This document shows positions 1-11,809 of a stretch of DNA of 64,000 nucleotides, piece after piece (positions within the stretch are counted from its first letter, which is position 1; each line of letters begins with the position of its first letter). The stretch comes from Nemania diffusa (Eukaryota > Ascomycota > Sordariomycetes > Xylariales > Xylariaceae), in contig JBBPUQ010000005.1 in the NCBI GenBank assembly GCA_038501195.1, forward strand, positions 2,294,001-2,358,000, in the 5' to 3' direction. The notes under the pieces are model-generated. The model searched no databases and was not told the DNA's origin. It worked only from the letters and a program-made list of their open reading frames with translations. Both the position numbers and the translations under genes were made by a program.

Positions 1-3000
1 CCGAACTCGGCCCATGAAGAGCCTCAACAATTCATTCGCTCCATGCCCCTTGTAAAGGCTGCATAATACCGGATGCTATAGCAGCCCTGCCCACGCTTAG
101 CGCCGACTTAGTAATTTGCTACGTCGCTCTATGCGTAGACGGCGGTACATACAGTTCCGCTGCTTTTGCTTTTTTGGGCTTTGCTTTTCTGATGACCCCA
201 ATAATAATCAATACAAAAAGTGGAGGACCATGAGCTCGACTCACTTCCCAACCTCGACTCTTACATACTCTTCACCTCGATCTACACGTACTTGTGCTAC
301 TATATCTACAGTACCTTGATCCGGCGGTCGAGGTTGTGCGGCTTACAGCTCTACCCCTCGACGCTTCAATTCGTCTCAAAGAGTGTCTCAAATATTTGAG
401 GCGAGTCACATACAGTAATAGGGCGATCAGAAAAATATGAGGCGTGCGGCTCTGCACATCACGCTCGGGTCAAGCCACCCCAAATCTACCTATTTACTAA
501 GTCGGTACGCATACGCATACACAGCTGGAAACACTCCTACGGTTTGGTCTGCAACTGGCTGGCCCGCGTACGATACATGACATGTCCGCATGCGCATGCG
601 CATAAGCCTCAGGCTCCGGCCCCATTTTGCATCCTAAACGAGGAAGAGGTAGGTAGTGGATACTGCTATACCTAACACGTTCTCTACTTAACTAACTGCA
701 AGATAGGTGCATGCTGCTATGTCTATGAGCAACCTATCGCAACCTCGGTTAGACATGAGCAGGTTTTACGTGGTACACTAAACCGGATCCGTGAAACCGT
801 GAGCTCTTGCATGAATCCAAAATAAAAAAAAAATAAAAAAAACCAGTATACGTTCTACCGATGGCGCCCCCAGGTTTGCTAGCCGGCCGAATGGTAGCAG
901 GAGACTCAAATCTCAACAAAATCGCCTTGAGGGTTACATCGCCTATCAATATGGGGGCTACATACGGCAGGCTTAGCAAAAAGAAACTACTTCGGGTTTA
1001 TATCGAATGGTTACGGTAGTCAAAGGAATACGCAGTACGCCACATCCGGTCTGATTTGGCGGCTCTATGTATCAAGATGTAGCCTCATGCTGCGACCCCT
1101 CTTATGCGTATGTACGCATAGATGCCATACCAATAGTGAGGCGACGGTACCAAAAGAGACGCCCTGACATGTTCGGCAATCCGATCTTGAAGCTACGCAT
1201 AACGCATAACGCCTTCACAAGGGATAACCCGAGGCGCTGCGACAGAGTGGATGATACTCTGTACGTAGGGCGGCTTTCCCGTCAGCGTGACACCTACATA
1301 CCTATTGTACGCAATATTCGCTTATATTGCCCCTTGGCTGGTGGCAAAAAGGAAATACCTACCGATCTTGTGACCTACAAACAGAGGACCTGTTAAAAAT
1401 TTCTGTCACGCCTATCACTTCACGCTTATCACGATGGTAAGCGATTGGTCGCATTGAATCCTCGAATTTTATAAGTGATTGGTCATCAATGCTATATCAT
1501 TTCTCTCATCCTTCTTTCCTTAATTACTTTTTTCCTTATTTTCTTCATCTTTCGCCCCCCACACCGCCTCCCTCGTCGCTCTACTTGTGTGCGTGGTGGC
1601 GAAGCAGCAAGGGAGAGTATCTATTGGCAGTAGAGCTTTTTCTATGGCTGACTGACTTTCTAGGCACCCAACGAATAGCTGACCTGGTCGCGACTCAAGT
1701 AGCACGATAGAATAGTCTCGTGGCAAAGAGAAAATGCAATTTTCGCTTACCCGCGGATAATCAAGAGAACTCACGTGTCGCGGTGTAAGTGGTGAGATGG
1801 TAATCTAACTCTCGGGCCAGCACACCTTCTTCGAGGCTGTTCAACCGGCCTAGAACCCTTATCGAATCAAAGATGTATTCGCTATGAATTGCCGTGTGAG
1901 TCGGGGTGCTATTACTAAGGACAATAGGGGCTGGCTCTCCTGTCTGCCGATGACCAATTGTAGTAAACAAATAAATCGCCCAGATAAACAGCCTAGAAGC
2001 AGCTGGGACTAAGGTACCAAACGGCGGGATTATCTTACACATCACCATTGCCGAGACTACGTTATCGTCGACCGGTCAATGCTGTGAGAAATGCTCCGAG
2101 ACTCCATTGGTAAAAACGAACGTTAATTAGTAAAATATAATATTGTGGAAATGAACACGGGGTGGATATCTAAGGCCGAGAACGGAAACGGGAATAAGAG
2201 CTGTTGCTTGCTAATCAGTACAGCTTTATAATTATGATAGTCACTGACCAGAATATGTTCTTTGATTCGACTAACAACAAAATTTTATGTAAAAATTACA
2301 GACAAGCAAACTCGTGAAAATAAGAAGACATACCCTTACTTTTCAGAATGCTTGACTGCATAATAACGTAGTTATACGGAACCAGCGTCTTCAGATTCTC
2401 CGGCCAGACTTCATTGCTTGACGAAATAATGCAAAAGGATTAAATATATTTCGTATTACGCTAAGTATCTCTCATACCAAGGGACTAATATGAACCTAGA
2501 CTTCTTTCCCCAGTCCCTTGTCTCTTACTTATTCCTCTATAAAATATGAACTCGGAAAAGAAAGTTCAAAAGAATGACGAGGTAGTATTTGCCCATCTTC
2601 AGCGTAGTAGGGAGGATAATATTCGACGGGAAGCGATCTAGGACAGATGGGGCGCTCACTTGGCCTCCTTAACCATGGGGCTAGGATTTCTGGAAAAGAG
2701 CCGCATTATCTGAACGTTTAAGATAGTGGATATCTCATCTGTCATTTCAGAATAGTGAGATACTTAGTCCGAGCCACTACCTGTTTATTTTGACATTATG
2801 TAGTAAGCGTACAAGTGTTTCAGCTTGTGGCATTAATTTAGCCATATAATATATAGTAAAATCAAACGCTGCCTGCCTGACAGAACGAAACAACATCGTT
2901 ATAGTGTTTTGTGATAGCGACGATGTCCGGCGTCACGCATTCGACCGAGATGTTGTACACTCGTGGCCGTGTCATACACACCGAACTCCTCGCTCACAAG

Positions 3001-4078
3001 TCTGAGAGGTCATTTCCTAGAAGAATATACAAATTTGAGTCGTAAGTGGTCGTTTCATCACCGCCGTCGGTCCTGATTCGACTCAACCTCGGGAGATGAT
3101 ATGCCTCGGCCTTGCCTTCGTTCCCGGTCCTGTTGCTATCGATTTGTTAATAGGCCAAGCTGAAAGACGCCCAAGAACTCCTTCGAAACATACAGCATTC
3201 CATTTTGCTTCATTAATCGAAGAGCGCGTATAACTACGTGGTTCTGGTTTAGTACTTATACTGAGCCGGATTAGGAAGTGGGTTAAGGGGGCGACTCACG
3301 CAAACAAAACACACGCCATGCAAAAGGCCGCGGCGGGTGCCATAATTGTCTATTTGCATTAATTAGAATTTAAGCATTAAACGGAGGTCAAAACATACTC
3401 GGGGCGTGATACTTCCTCTTGGAGCCATCTTGATTATAGAGGAGTGAGTTGAACTGAGCTACCAGAGACGTGTGTTGACAACCGAGAAAATTAAGCCTTG
3501 TTGTACTAGCGTCGACCTTTTTACATTATAGCTCAAAATACAGAATTAGTTCTGCTATGCTGTTCTTTTATTTCATTCCGCTGAATGACTTCGTTGATAT
3601 GGCTGAATAGATGTATTCTCGGATCATCGATAATATTCACAACCTACGGTACAAGACAACATACCATACCACCAAGCTCTTTCTAACATGTGGCGGAGGT
3701 GTGGCTTTTCGAGGATGCACAGGTGAGCAGCTGGTTGTCAACCGAAACCGGCCCGACATCCCTAGAAAGATGATGACACCTTAACATGTGCGCTTAGGTA
3801 GGTAAGTATTTAACTCGGTACCAGGTAGCGTCTACTCTTTACTCTTTCCCTATTAGGATACCTATGTATAGCTACCCAACTTGACCAGGTTGCATGTGAA
3901 TCCCACCCATACTTACATTCATTCAAGCCACTTCTACCACCTGCATACTTACTTTTACTTCTCTCTGTACGACAACAACATTCACGCGAAAGAACAGCTC
4001 GTTCTCGCCGCCGTACAATGAAAGCTAAACACGACCTAGTCTAGTTATGCCAAATGTCTTATACTCGCAAACGACAAA
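1..4078. other. Gene-free stretch upstream of the J-protein gene
   Basis: No ORF here has recognisable protein motifs, and short ORFs lack credible splice partners. The DNA is AT-rich to neutral with scattered TAGGTA words and short homopolymers, including an A-rich run near 821-840. I see no tRNA, rRNA or transposase signature. A small unconserved gene or a non-coding RNA cannot be excluded. Confidence 0.6.
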
Positions 4079-5350
4079 ATGTCTAGCAACACGCTGTCCC
4101 TGCTAGGATGGATGTTCCTCCCTAATGTAGGTAGCGAGTCTAGCTCTCCCAAGACAAGCCCTCCCGTACAATACCTACTCGTTGCCTACCTGCCTGCCTA
4201 CCTGTGGTAAGTGGGTAGGTAGGTTTGTAGGTAGGTAGTATTCACGAAACCCTCACGCTAACATGTGGCTCTCCCCCGCGAGTAGCTCGTCACCGGCTGG
4301 GTGCAGTCCATCTACTACAGCCTGACCATCCGCGCCGGCGACCCGCGCCCGCCGCCCAACTCGCCCCGCTGGCAGCTGCACCGCCGTCGCATCCACACCC
4401 TCGTCATCACCCTGTACCTGCTCTACACCATCTACGAGGCCGACTGGGAGCTGCGGCGCGCCGGCAGCTTCTACGAGTCCCTGGGCGTGCCCTTCCACGC
4501 CAGCGAGCGCGACATCAAGAGCCGCTTCCGGCGCCTCGCCGCCCTCCACCACCCCGACAAGGTCTCGCACTCGTCCTCGTCCTCCTCCTCTTCCGGCCTG
4601 GGCAACGACCTCGCGGCGGGCGACTTCTTCATCCACCTCAAGACGGCCGCGGACGTGCTCACGGACCCGGCGCAGCGCTTTGCCTACGAGCGCTTCGGCC
4701 CCGACGTCACGGGCTGGCGGCACTGCGCGACGCTGCGCGACTACGTCTGGCGCGGCCTGCAGACGCAGGTCATCCCGCACTACGGCATCGCCGCCGCCGG
4801 CCTCTACGGCCTCGGCCTGCTCGGCTACCTCGAGTTCGGCCGCTACTGGCGCTGGGTCACGCTGCTCGCGCTCTGCGCCTTCGAGGCCCACGCCGTCACG
4901 CGCCCGCGCTTCCCCTTCCTCGTCGACGCCCTCGTGAACCCCCTGCTCGCCCGCTTCACCTCGCACCCCCCCTACCTGCCCTTCCAGGCCGTTGCCCTCG
5001 CCCGCCGCGCCGCCATCGCCGTCTACATCGCCTTCGGCCAGCTCGGGCCCGTGCTCCAGGCCGGCCGCCCGCAGGATGCCACCGCCGCAGGCGAGAAGGC
5101 CCTGCGGCAGAATCTCGAGCGCCTCGAGCACACGGCCCGCTTCATCGACGCCGACGCCACCCGCCTCATGGAGCTCGAGATGGCACCCTTCGCGGGCGAT
5201 CCCGAGGTGGTCAAGGATATGCGGTCGAAGCTGAAGGAGTGGCTCGTGCAGAACACGATTCGGGCTGATCCCATGGTCAGGGATGCCCTCGGCAGGTCGC
5301 TGCAGAAGCGGAGGGTTGATGCACCCGCGGGAGCGAGGGGCACAAAATAG
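4079..5350 (+). CDS. J-domain (DnaJ-like) membrane protein, 2 exons, about 370 aa
   Basis: Probable Hsp70 co-chaperone anchored in a membrane, likely ER or another endomembrane. Exon 1 is 4079-4126 (16 codons, ending in WMFLPN), followed by a GTAGGT donor. The intron ends in TAG at 4285 after a gctaac branch site, and exon 2 is 4286-5350. The splice gives a smooth N-terminus running into LVTGWVQSIYYSLTIRAGDP, typical of this fungal family. A hydrophobic segment near residues 50-62 precedes a J domain (FYESLGVPFHASERDIKSRF, then the HPD motif in ALHHPDK). The loop after HPD carries a run of serines (about 9). Two or three further hydrophobic segments and a charged C-terminus follow. GC is very high in exon 2, which creates long shadow ORFs on both strands. 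Family assignment is sure; the partner Hsp70 and the compartment are inferred. Confidence 0.88.
4173..4239. repeat. CCTACC/GGTAGG inverted repeat inside the J-protein intron
   Basis: The intron carries CCTACCTGCCTGCCTACC followed about 14 bases later by GGTAGGTAGG and a second GTAGGTAGGTAG. The two arms are roughly complementary and could fold in the pre-mRNA. They belong to the TAGG word family common in this window's non-coding DNA. Confidence 0.6.
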
Positions 5351-5658
5351 AGGAACTATATGTCTGACTAGGTATACCCATAGAAGAGAAATTAGACGGT
5401 GCCAAATAATTATAGTCACGATGCTTCAATTATATCTACGCGTGTTATTTAGGACAAGAAGTTTTGAACCCGACGGGTACTAAAAGTGATATAAGAAACC
5501 CAAGTACAATTTTCAGCTCCGCCTAATGCTATATTTCCCATGTTAACCCTATGTTGTGTACCACTGTTGTGTACCCTATATATATGAATGTATGTATATA
5601 CATAAGTGATCTCGTCACTCCTTCAGCTCTCAATCTCCCATCTACTAGCTCCGCCCGC
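5351..5658. other. Convergent 3' region between J-protein and MFS genes
   Basis: Short AT-rich tail-to-tail spacer with TATATA runs near 5578-5602. It probably holds the two 3' UTRs. No gene is seen. Confidence 0.55.
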
Positions 5659-7675
5659 CTACAATCGTTGTCTCCCCCTAGTCTCTATGGGGATCAATAC
5701 CATACCCACGAATGCGGAGAGGATGAGCGCCGCGGAGAGATAGATCGGCGCCGTGCTGCCATCGCCAGGGGCGTTGGCGGCTAGGATAGGGGCTAATAGG
5801 CCCGTGACGCGGTTCAGGAAGCTCGCGACGCCCGTGGCGGCGCCGCGCACGGGGGCCGGGAAGATCTCGGGGGTGAAGGCGTACAGGACGCCGTACATGA
5901 TGTTCTGGCAGAAGGCCTCGACGGACGTGAAGAAGAGCTGCGCTGTCGGCGTCGTGCCGAACGCCACGAAGAAATACAGGAACACCGCCGATACGAACGT
6001 CGAGATGGCGAGCGTGCCTTTGCGTCCCAGGAACGGGGACTTGTGGTCCACTAGGTACGCGGCGAGCAGACTGCCCGGCACGCCAGCGATGGAGATGATG
6101 GCAAAGTTCCGGTAGGTCTCCGCAGGCGTTGTGGGCGCGCTGTCGCCGGCGGCTACGGATACTTCGCCGCCGCCGTGCGAGAGGTATTGAGGGAGGAAGG
6201 CGTTGAAGAGTGGGTAGCCCATGCCGATGGCTGCCCAGCAGAACCATATGAGCCCCGTGGTGAGGCCGAGCTTCCGGGTCTGGAACAGGGGCTGGATGTG
6301 GCCTAGAGAAAACGAGCGGAGGTTCTGCTTGAGAACACTGCTGGCTGAAACGCGGATGGGAGTTCGCTCCGTGTCGTCGGTGTCGACAACGGCGTCTAAT
6401 ATATCTTCCGTAAGCCACGTCTTTTTGTTGTTACGGTACGCGATCCCGTGGACAACGGCGACGGCCTCGGCTTGTCGACCCTGCGATAGCAGATACTTCG
6501 GAGACTCGAAGAGGTGGAACAGTCCGAAACGGACGAGAAACATGATAAATGTGACGGTGCCAATCGTAGCAATGAACAACCGCCATCCTTGGTCCACTGG
6601 CCAGTTCGTAATGAAGTACCAGGCGAACAGGGACGACACAAGCTGGCCCACGGGCCACCACACAGAAAGTAGCGTCAGAAGCGAGCTCGAAGCATCTGGT
6701 AGGAACTCGAGGAAGAGGGCGCCATCAACAGGTAGGTTTCCACCAACGCCTGTGCCCATTAATCCAAATAAAAAGCATACAGCTGGCCAATTAGGCGCGT
6801 ATGCTGCCAAAGTACCGAATATGCCCGTGATGAGTAGCGTGAGGTTGAAGGCGATGCGTCTCCCCATGATATCAGCGCCTAGACCCCATAATGCACTGCC
6901 GATGCTCAAGCCGACGTAGAGAGAGCTGGTCGTGTACCTGACCTGCTTCTCCGTGACGCCAAAGTCCTCAGATAATGAAGGGAGGGTTAAAGACACGCCC
7001 TAGAAGACGGGTAAGCAAGACATATTCGTAAGACACGGGGAGTCCCGAGGGCAAGTCCCCGGCGGTTAACCTTGTTAGACTCACTTGCATCCAAAGGCTA
7101 TATGACGCGTCAAGTTAGTTAAGGAAGTCTGCATAAACGGCCCGGATCTCAGCGACTTACTTATCGGCAAACCAGCCAAACCCACACAGAATGAAGAGCT
7201 GCCAGTTGTAGCGGCCCATGCCGATGTCTTGAATGGCTTTGTTAATAAGCTTGGATTTCACTACGAGGATAGAGCCTGTTAGCAACAATCATGGGATGAA
7301 CTCTCTGATGGTGGCAGGTAGACGAAAGGTGCACGCACACTCGTACTCCGTCCACCTACGTCCGGTTTCGCCCTTCCGGACATCCCGTCGTAAACCCTCT
7401 ATGGTGTATTCGGCCGCGTTCATCTGCAGCATACCGTCGCCCTCATTGTCGCTATTCTTAAAAGCAGTGCCGAGGGCAGTCTCCTCGTCCTCATCGTCAC
7501 CGAAATCGGCATTGGCATTGAGTTCACTAGAGCCACGCCGGTGCTCCTCGAATTCGGCCTTACCGCACCTCGCAGAGTGGCTGTGCAGATGTGCCTCCTC
7601 CAGCGGCACCAAGACACCAACGTAATCGTTGACAGACTCCTGCCGCGCAAACCTAGACCTGAGGAACCGCTTCAT
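5659..7675 (-). CDS. Major facilitator superfamily transporter, 4 exons, about 596 aa
   Basis: Plasma- or organelle-membrane transporter of the sugar/SV2-like MFS type; the substrate is not predictable. Exons (minus strand): 7675-7339, 7260-7161, 7097-7085 and 6999-5659. All junctions are GT..AG and the phases sum correctly. Exon 1 encodes an acidic, Ser/Asn-rich cytosolic N-terminus (about 110 aa) ending in WTEYE. Exon 2 gives LKSKLINKAIQDIGMGRYNW and FILCGFGWFAD. Exon 3 is only 13 nt and supplies the LWMQ residues before GVSLTLPSLSEDFGV. Exon 4 holds the remaining membrane segments, with the loop motif GADIMGRR and a C-terminal ETRGRQ. The assembled sequence reads through a typical 12-TM MFS plan. 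The start at 7675 is the first ATG of the open frame and could be displaced. Confidence 0.9.
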
Positions 7676-9225
7676 CGCGTTCTGGCTCCAATACGTGGGG
7701 GTTTTTGGGGGGTTTCTTTTTTTCTAGTTTTATTCTTATCTTTTAAGTTTCGAGATGGGACCGGGCTACCTAGTTACTTGGGCCCATTGGAAAGAGGCTG
7801 GTTTGGTGACTCTCTTGGTGAAGAGATCAGGGGCCAGCTCAAAGGAGATTTTAGCAAAAAAGTAGAAATTTCGAATGCAACAATTACTACGGGGGAGATG
7901 CGGATGCATTTGTGTAGCAGTCAATGCACCAGCTAGAATAACGATATATAGATGGATAGATGGATAGATGGAAAGATGGAAAGATGGAATGAATGTGTAC
8001 AGATGCAACGAGAGAAGGACAAGGACAATGTCTTGTTGAACCACGTGATCAATATATGCAGCTGACGATGTGGCAGCATGAAACAGAGGGCGGAAGACGA
8101 CTCGTGACGGAAGTGGTCTCCAGCAAAAGACGAGGGCTAAGACGAGGGCCAAGAGCCCAAGCCCGAAGCCCCTGTAACCTGCCTTGTCCGTCTTGGGAAT
8201 CCCCCAGATTTTATTCGCCTAGGGGGCTGCAGGGATCCTTGTAATGCGCCGCCATCCGCAGAAGGCTGCACTGGGAAACAGAGGACGTCATATGATAGCA
8301 AATACGTAGCATCTATCTACTTACTTCATGGTGAAGTGCATTTATAATCGAAAAGGGGGGGTTACTTTATTACTATTGAGTATTCATCATGTCACTTCTT
8401 CATACATTGAAGGGTTTGGAAAATTAGATACCCACCTCGGCAGTCCGTAGTGGATATATAGAACTTACGCGTACCTAAGCTTAGGGAGCTTTTAAAACCA
8501 TAACTACCTAAAGTAGGTGTTCCGTACCTTAACGTACCTTACTGCATACATGTACATACATAATGTGTGTGGTTACTTAAGGTAGTAGATTGGGCATAGC
8601 GTGCATTATAGCGGAGTTGAAGCGGGGATCACCCCCACAACCAGGCACTCCATGTATATTTTCTATGCATCGAATGGAATGACTGGTACATTCATGGCCC
8701 ATTCTAGAACCCGATTCGTTGACTGATTCGTTGACTTCTGATACCGGTAGAACATCTAGTATGCAAAATTAGTCGTCAATCTCCTGTGGCATACTTTCCA
8801 TAGGAAACGATGCAAGCAAGCCTGAGTACATAATATATATATATATATACGAGTCCGTGTAACGACACTATACTCATAGTATAACTATGTCCCAGGGTCT
8901 TGTAAGTAAGAGGCAATCTAGAAGCACTACCAACAAACACCACGTCCCGGAAAATCCAGTCTAGATGTAAAGTAGCAAACGAGTGTCTTGGTTAACCTAT
9001 GCAGGGGACTTATCAAAAGCGCCTAGCGAGTGTAAGAAGGAAAGGCGCAAGGTTTAAACCCATAAAATAGCGCCAGAGAATAAAATGCAACGGGAGCTCA
9101 GCTCTAAGCAAACAGACAGCTCAGCTTTGAGTGAAGTGAATTCTAGATTTGATCAGATTTCCGAAAACGGGGCGTGGTCGTCTGCCACATCGTCGCCCTC
9201 ACGATGGACAGACCGCACGAAGAGC
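7676..9225. other. Spacer between MFS 5' end and the next minus-strand gene
   Basis: Holds the MFS promoter and 5' UTR side and, at its far end, the 3' side of the following gene. It contains a tetranucleotide microsatellite, a short AT dinucleotide run near 8837-8850, and TAGGTA words. I see no convincing gene. Confidence 0.55.
7951..7995. repeat. GATG/GGAT-type tetranucleotide microsatellite
   Basis: About eleven imperfect copies of ATGG followed by ATAG or AAAG (gatggatagatggatagatgg and so on) run in tandem. It is a simple-sequence repeat, likely length-variable between strains. Confidence 0.85.
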
Positions 9226-10027
9226 TCAGTTCAAGAGCGGGGGGCTGGGCATGACCTCGGAGACGGTGAGGTCCTCGCCGCGGGGCGCTTCTTTCATGAA
9301 TATGTCCTGCTCGGGCGACAGTATGACTACTGGCTGCTTTTCGGCCTCTTCTTTGAAGCGTATGAGTTGTTGCCCGGCCGCGATCGTGTGCCCATCGGGG
9401 AGGCGATACTGCTGGTCCCGGCCCATAAGCGCCTCCGCGTCCTCCCTGTCCTCGCGCTGTTTCGCTGGGGCTGTGGCCATAGACCGGCTGGATTTGACCT
9501 TGAACTTGTAAAGGTCCTCTGCGTCGATGTAAGGAACTCTGCCGTATGGAATCTCTTGGACCGGTAGCGCCGATTCCGGCAGGTAAGGAAACTAGATAGC
9601 AGTCGTATGAGAAGCAGGACGATGAGACATATGTATGGGGTAATATCCTTACATTGCAATGCGGAGAGAATCTGATTGGGATATCCCGACCTTCCGGGCT
9701 ACGGTAGAACAGCTCCTGCTTGCTTGTTGTGAAAGGTGAGTTAGGGTGCTGCAGTAACTTCTCCTGGAGAAGCTCAGGGGCTGGGGTGTCGGTGATGAAA
9801 TTGATTTCCTGGAGTTACGATTAGCGGGATATTCTCGATTCGTCGAATCTACAAAGTGAAATGGGAGAAATTAGTCTCACATCTGTTGCTCGATGGTTAG
9901 GTAGGTAGTGCCATAGTGCCAGATCTCCGACGACCGCAAGCCGTGCCGCCGTAAGCTCCGGGATCTGCTTGACTATTTGGATTATGTTGCACGCGGCGTC
10001 TTCTAACTCCTTAAGCCCAACCGTCAT
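9226..10027 (-). CDS. Nucleotidyltransferase-fold-like protein of a fungal hypothetical family, 3 exons, about 222 aa
   Basis: Exons (minus strand): 10027-9881, 9808-9653 and 9591-9226, each bounded by GT..AG with intact phase. The start chosen, MTVGLKELEDA, begins the conserved block; an upstream in-frame extension to 10207 looks like UTR. The order of blocks (LxDAACxII, then ARLAVVGDLALWHYLP, an R-T-D turn, FxxxPxG...I, and a late EDAEALM) resembles a fungal family of small proteins with a degenerate nucleotidyltransferase core. That family usually reads GGLAL..YL..R.T.DVDF. Here the second glycine is Asp (GDLAL) and the DVDF-like position reads EINF, so a catalytic acidic residue appears lost. 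The C-terminus is charged and unrecognised. The gene model is fairly sure; the function is unknown. Confidence 0.68.
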
Positions 10028-11809
10028 GGCCGGCCGGGTTACAATGGAACCAGCGATAATAAATCGAGAGGATTGAAGGGATGAGAAGGCGACGTGCCAG
10101 CACGTTGAAAGGAGGCATTCAAGGGCAGACTTGAAAATATCTTGATCCAGTCTTGTGTGAAGTGAAAGGGAGATAGGAGATTGAAACGAAGGGAACTCTA
10201 AAACCATAAGATGGGAGAACGGCCCTCGACTTCTCTCACTAGATCTGATAATCGAGACGCGGTCGTCGGTGAATGATGTGTATCACTAGCACTTGTCTCC
10301 TTCGTGCTCAGCCAAAACCCCCGGCCCAACTATGTCCGCAATCTCAGGCACAACGGGCAAATCTCAATTCGAGTTACCCTCACTAATATGACCCACGAAA
10401 GGGTGACAGAAACAAAGGTAATGGATGGAAACAACTGGCCCTCAAAGCGAGCTCACGTGTCTGAATCGTGGTACAGGGGGACAGGGGGACAGGGGGGGCA
10501 AATCAGTTTCGCTAATGATATAGGTCGCGTATAGATCGAGGCAAACGTAGCCACAGCGGGAGCTAGTCGGGCTTGCGGTAGTTATATAGGTCTCGAACAA
10601 CGCCCGAGGAACTAGAAACGGGGGATAGGGCATTGGGAGTTTCACCAAGTATAGCCCTAAGCCGACCTACCGCGGTCACTAAGGTTCATGAAGTGGCCGC
10701 TGCATGACTCGCCATGGGTTGGCCGTGAGCGGGCTCTAAGAAAGTCTAAGCTTACATGAAAAGGCTTCTTGATCTACCAGGCGGGACGAACGGGATAAGA
10801 CCCCGTCGGGGCCAAAGGATGCGGGTTTGCCAACTCGTTGGGTTTTTAGGTTTAAGATATCATAGACCAGCTGATTAGACGCAGCATGTTATGTAATGGA
10901 GCTAGCTGACCCTGCAGACCAAGAGTTCTCCCGCAATACAAGCACCTATCAACTGCCTATGACTTGTATGATACCGCATAGTCCAATGGTGGCCGTGGCC
11001 GTGAGCGTGGGCGAATGAGGGTGGCTCCTCCGCGGATATTAAACTCTGATTTCGCAACCATATGTGATATTGTTATTGGAAACCTAATGCCATATAGGCG
11101 CTGCTCAAATGGAATCTTCTAGCCTAACCTAGCTTACAAACCGTTAAGCTAATAATATATTCCAGTCACCGTTGTCATGTAGCTCATCTCCACCGAATCT
11201 GTACTTAGAAGTAACATGTTTGAAATCGTATAGCTACACTATTAATGTACTCGACTGTCCCAACCCATTGCCTAATGAATATATATATACCCCTGTAATC
11301 CCAATTTCAGAGCCAATTGCAAGGGTTCCTTCAAGAGCATACTTCTTGACATCTCTCCTACCTAAGCTCCTATTTCAATAGCTTGCTGACAGCTTGAGTT
11401 ATGTCGGCATGCTCAAGTATCGTATTTATACGATACGCGGGCCTCGCTCGTCATTATGGCAGGGCAAACGACTGCCAATTGACGAGCATGCCGGTGGGCC
11501 TTCTTTCAGGATGTCATAAATTGATACCAAGGCACCCATCACAGCTTCAGATTGCCAAGGCCTTTGTATTTCCACCAATCTTGGCCCGAAGGTTTCTATG
11601 TTGCATGAGGATGATGTTCTAGTAGTTGTAGGTGGTGTAATATGAGGTGCGATGTGGGTTGACGAACCTGATGGCGTATTGGAAGCTGTAAACAGCCCGT
11701 CCCATACCACTCCATTCCAACGAGGCCGCTTCCAGTATTTGAATCGATCGATACGAGTTCTTCGGAGGCGGTTGCGACGGAGGTGGTAGCTTCGGAAGAG
11801 AATCTTAAA
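10028..11809. other. Spacer upstream of the nucleotidyltransferase-like gene and downstream of ATG7
   Basis: No supported gene. ORFs at 11401-11874 are short, overlap on both strands and show no family features. A G-rich tract (10476-10498) and TAGGTA words occur. Confidence 0.5.

Noticed and set aside
4253..5419. 388-codon minus-strand ORF
   Set aside because: It is antisense to the J-protein exon, whose very high GC and third-position bias keep the opposite strand open. The translation has no domain and is Glu/Ala/Gly/Val-rich.
5678..6418. 246-codon minus-strand ORF inside the MFS gene
   Set aside because: Shifted frame of the transporter exon; Arg/His/Pro-rich with no features.
9085..9567. 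Plus-strand ORFs over the nucleotidyltransferase-like gene
   Set aside because: Antisense to a three-exon gene with good splice sites; no motif in the plus-strand translations.
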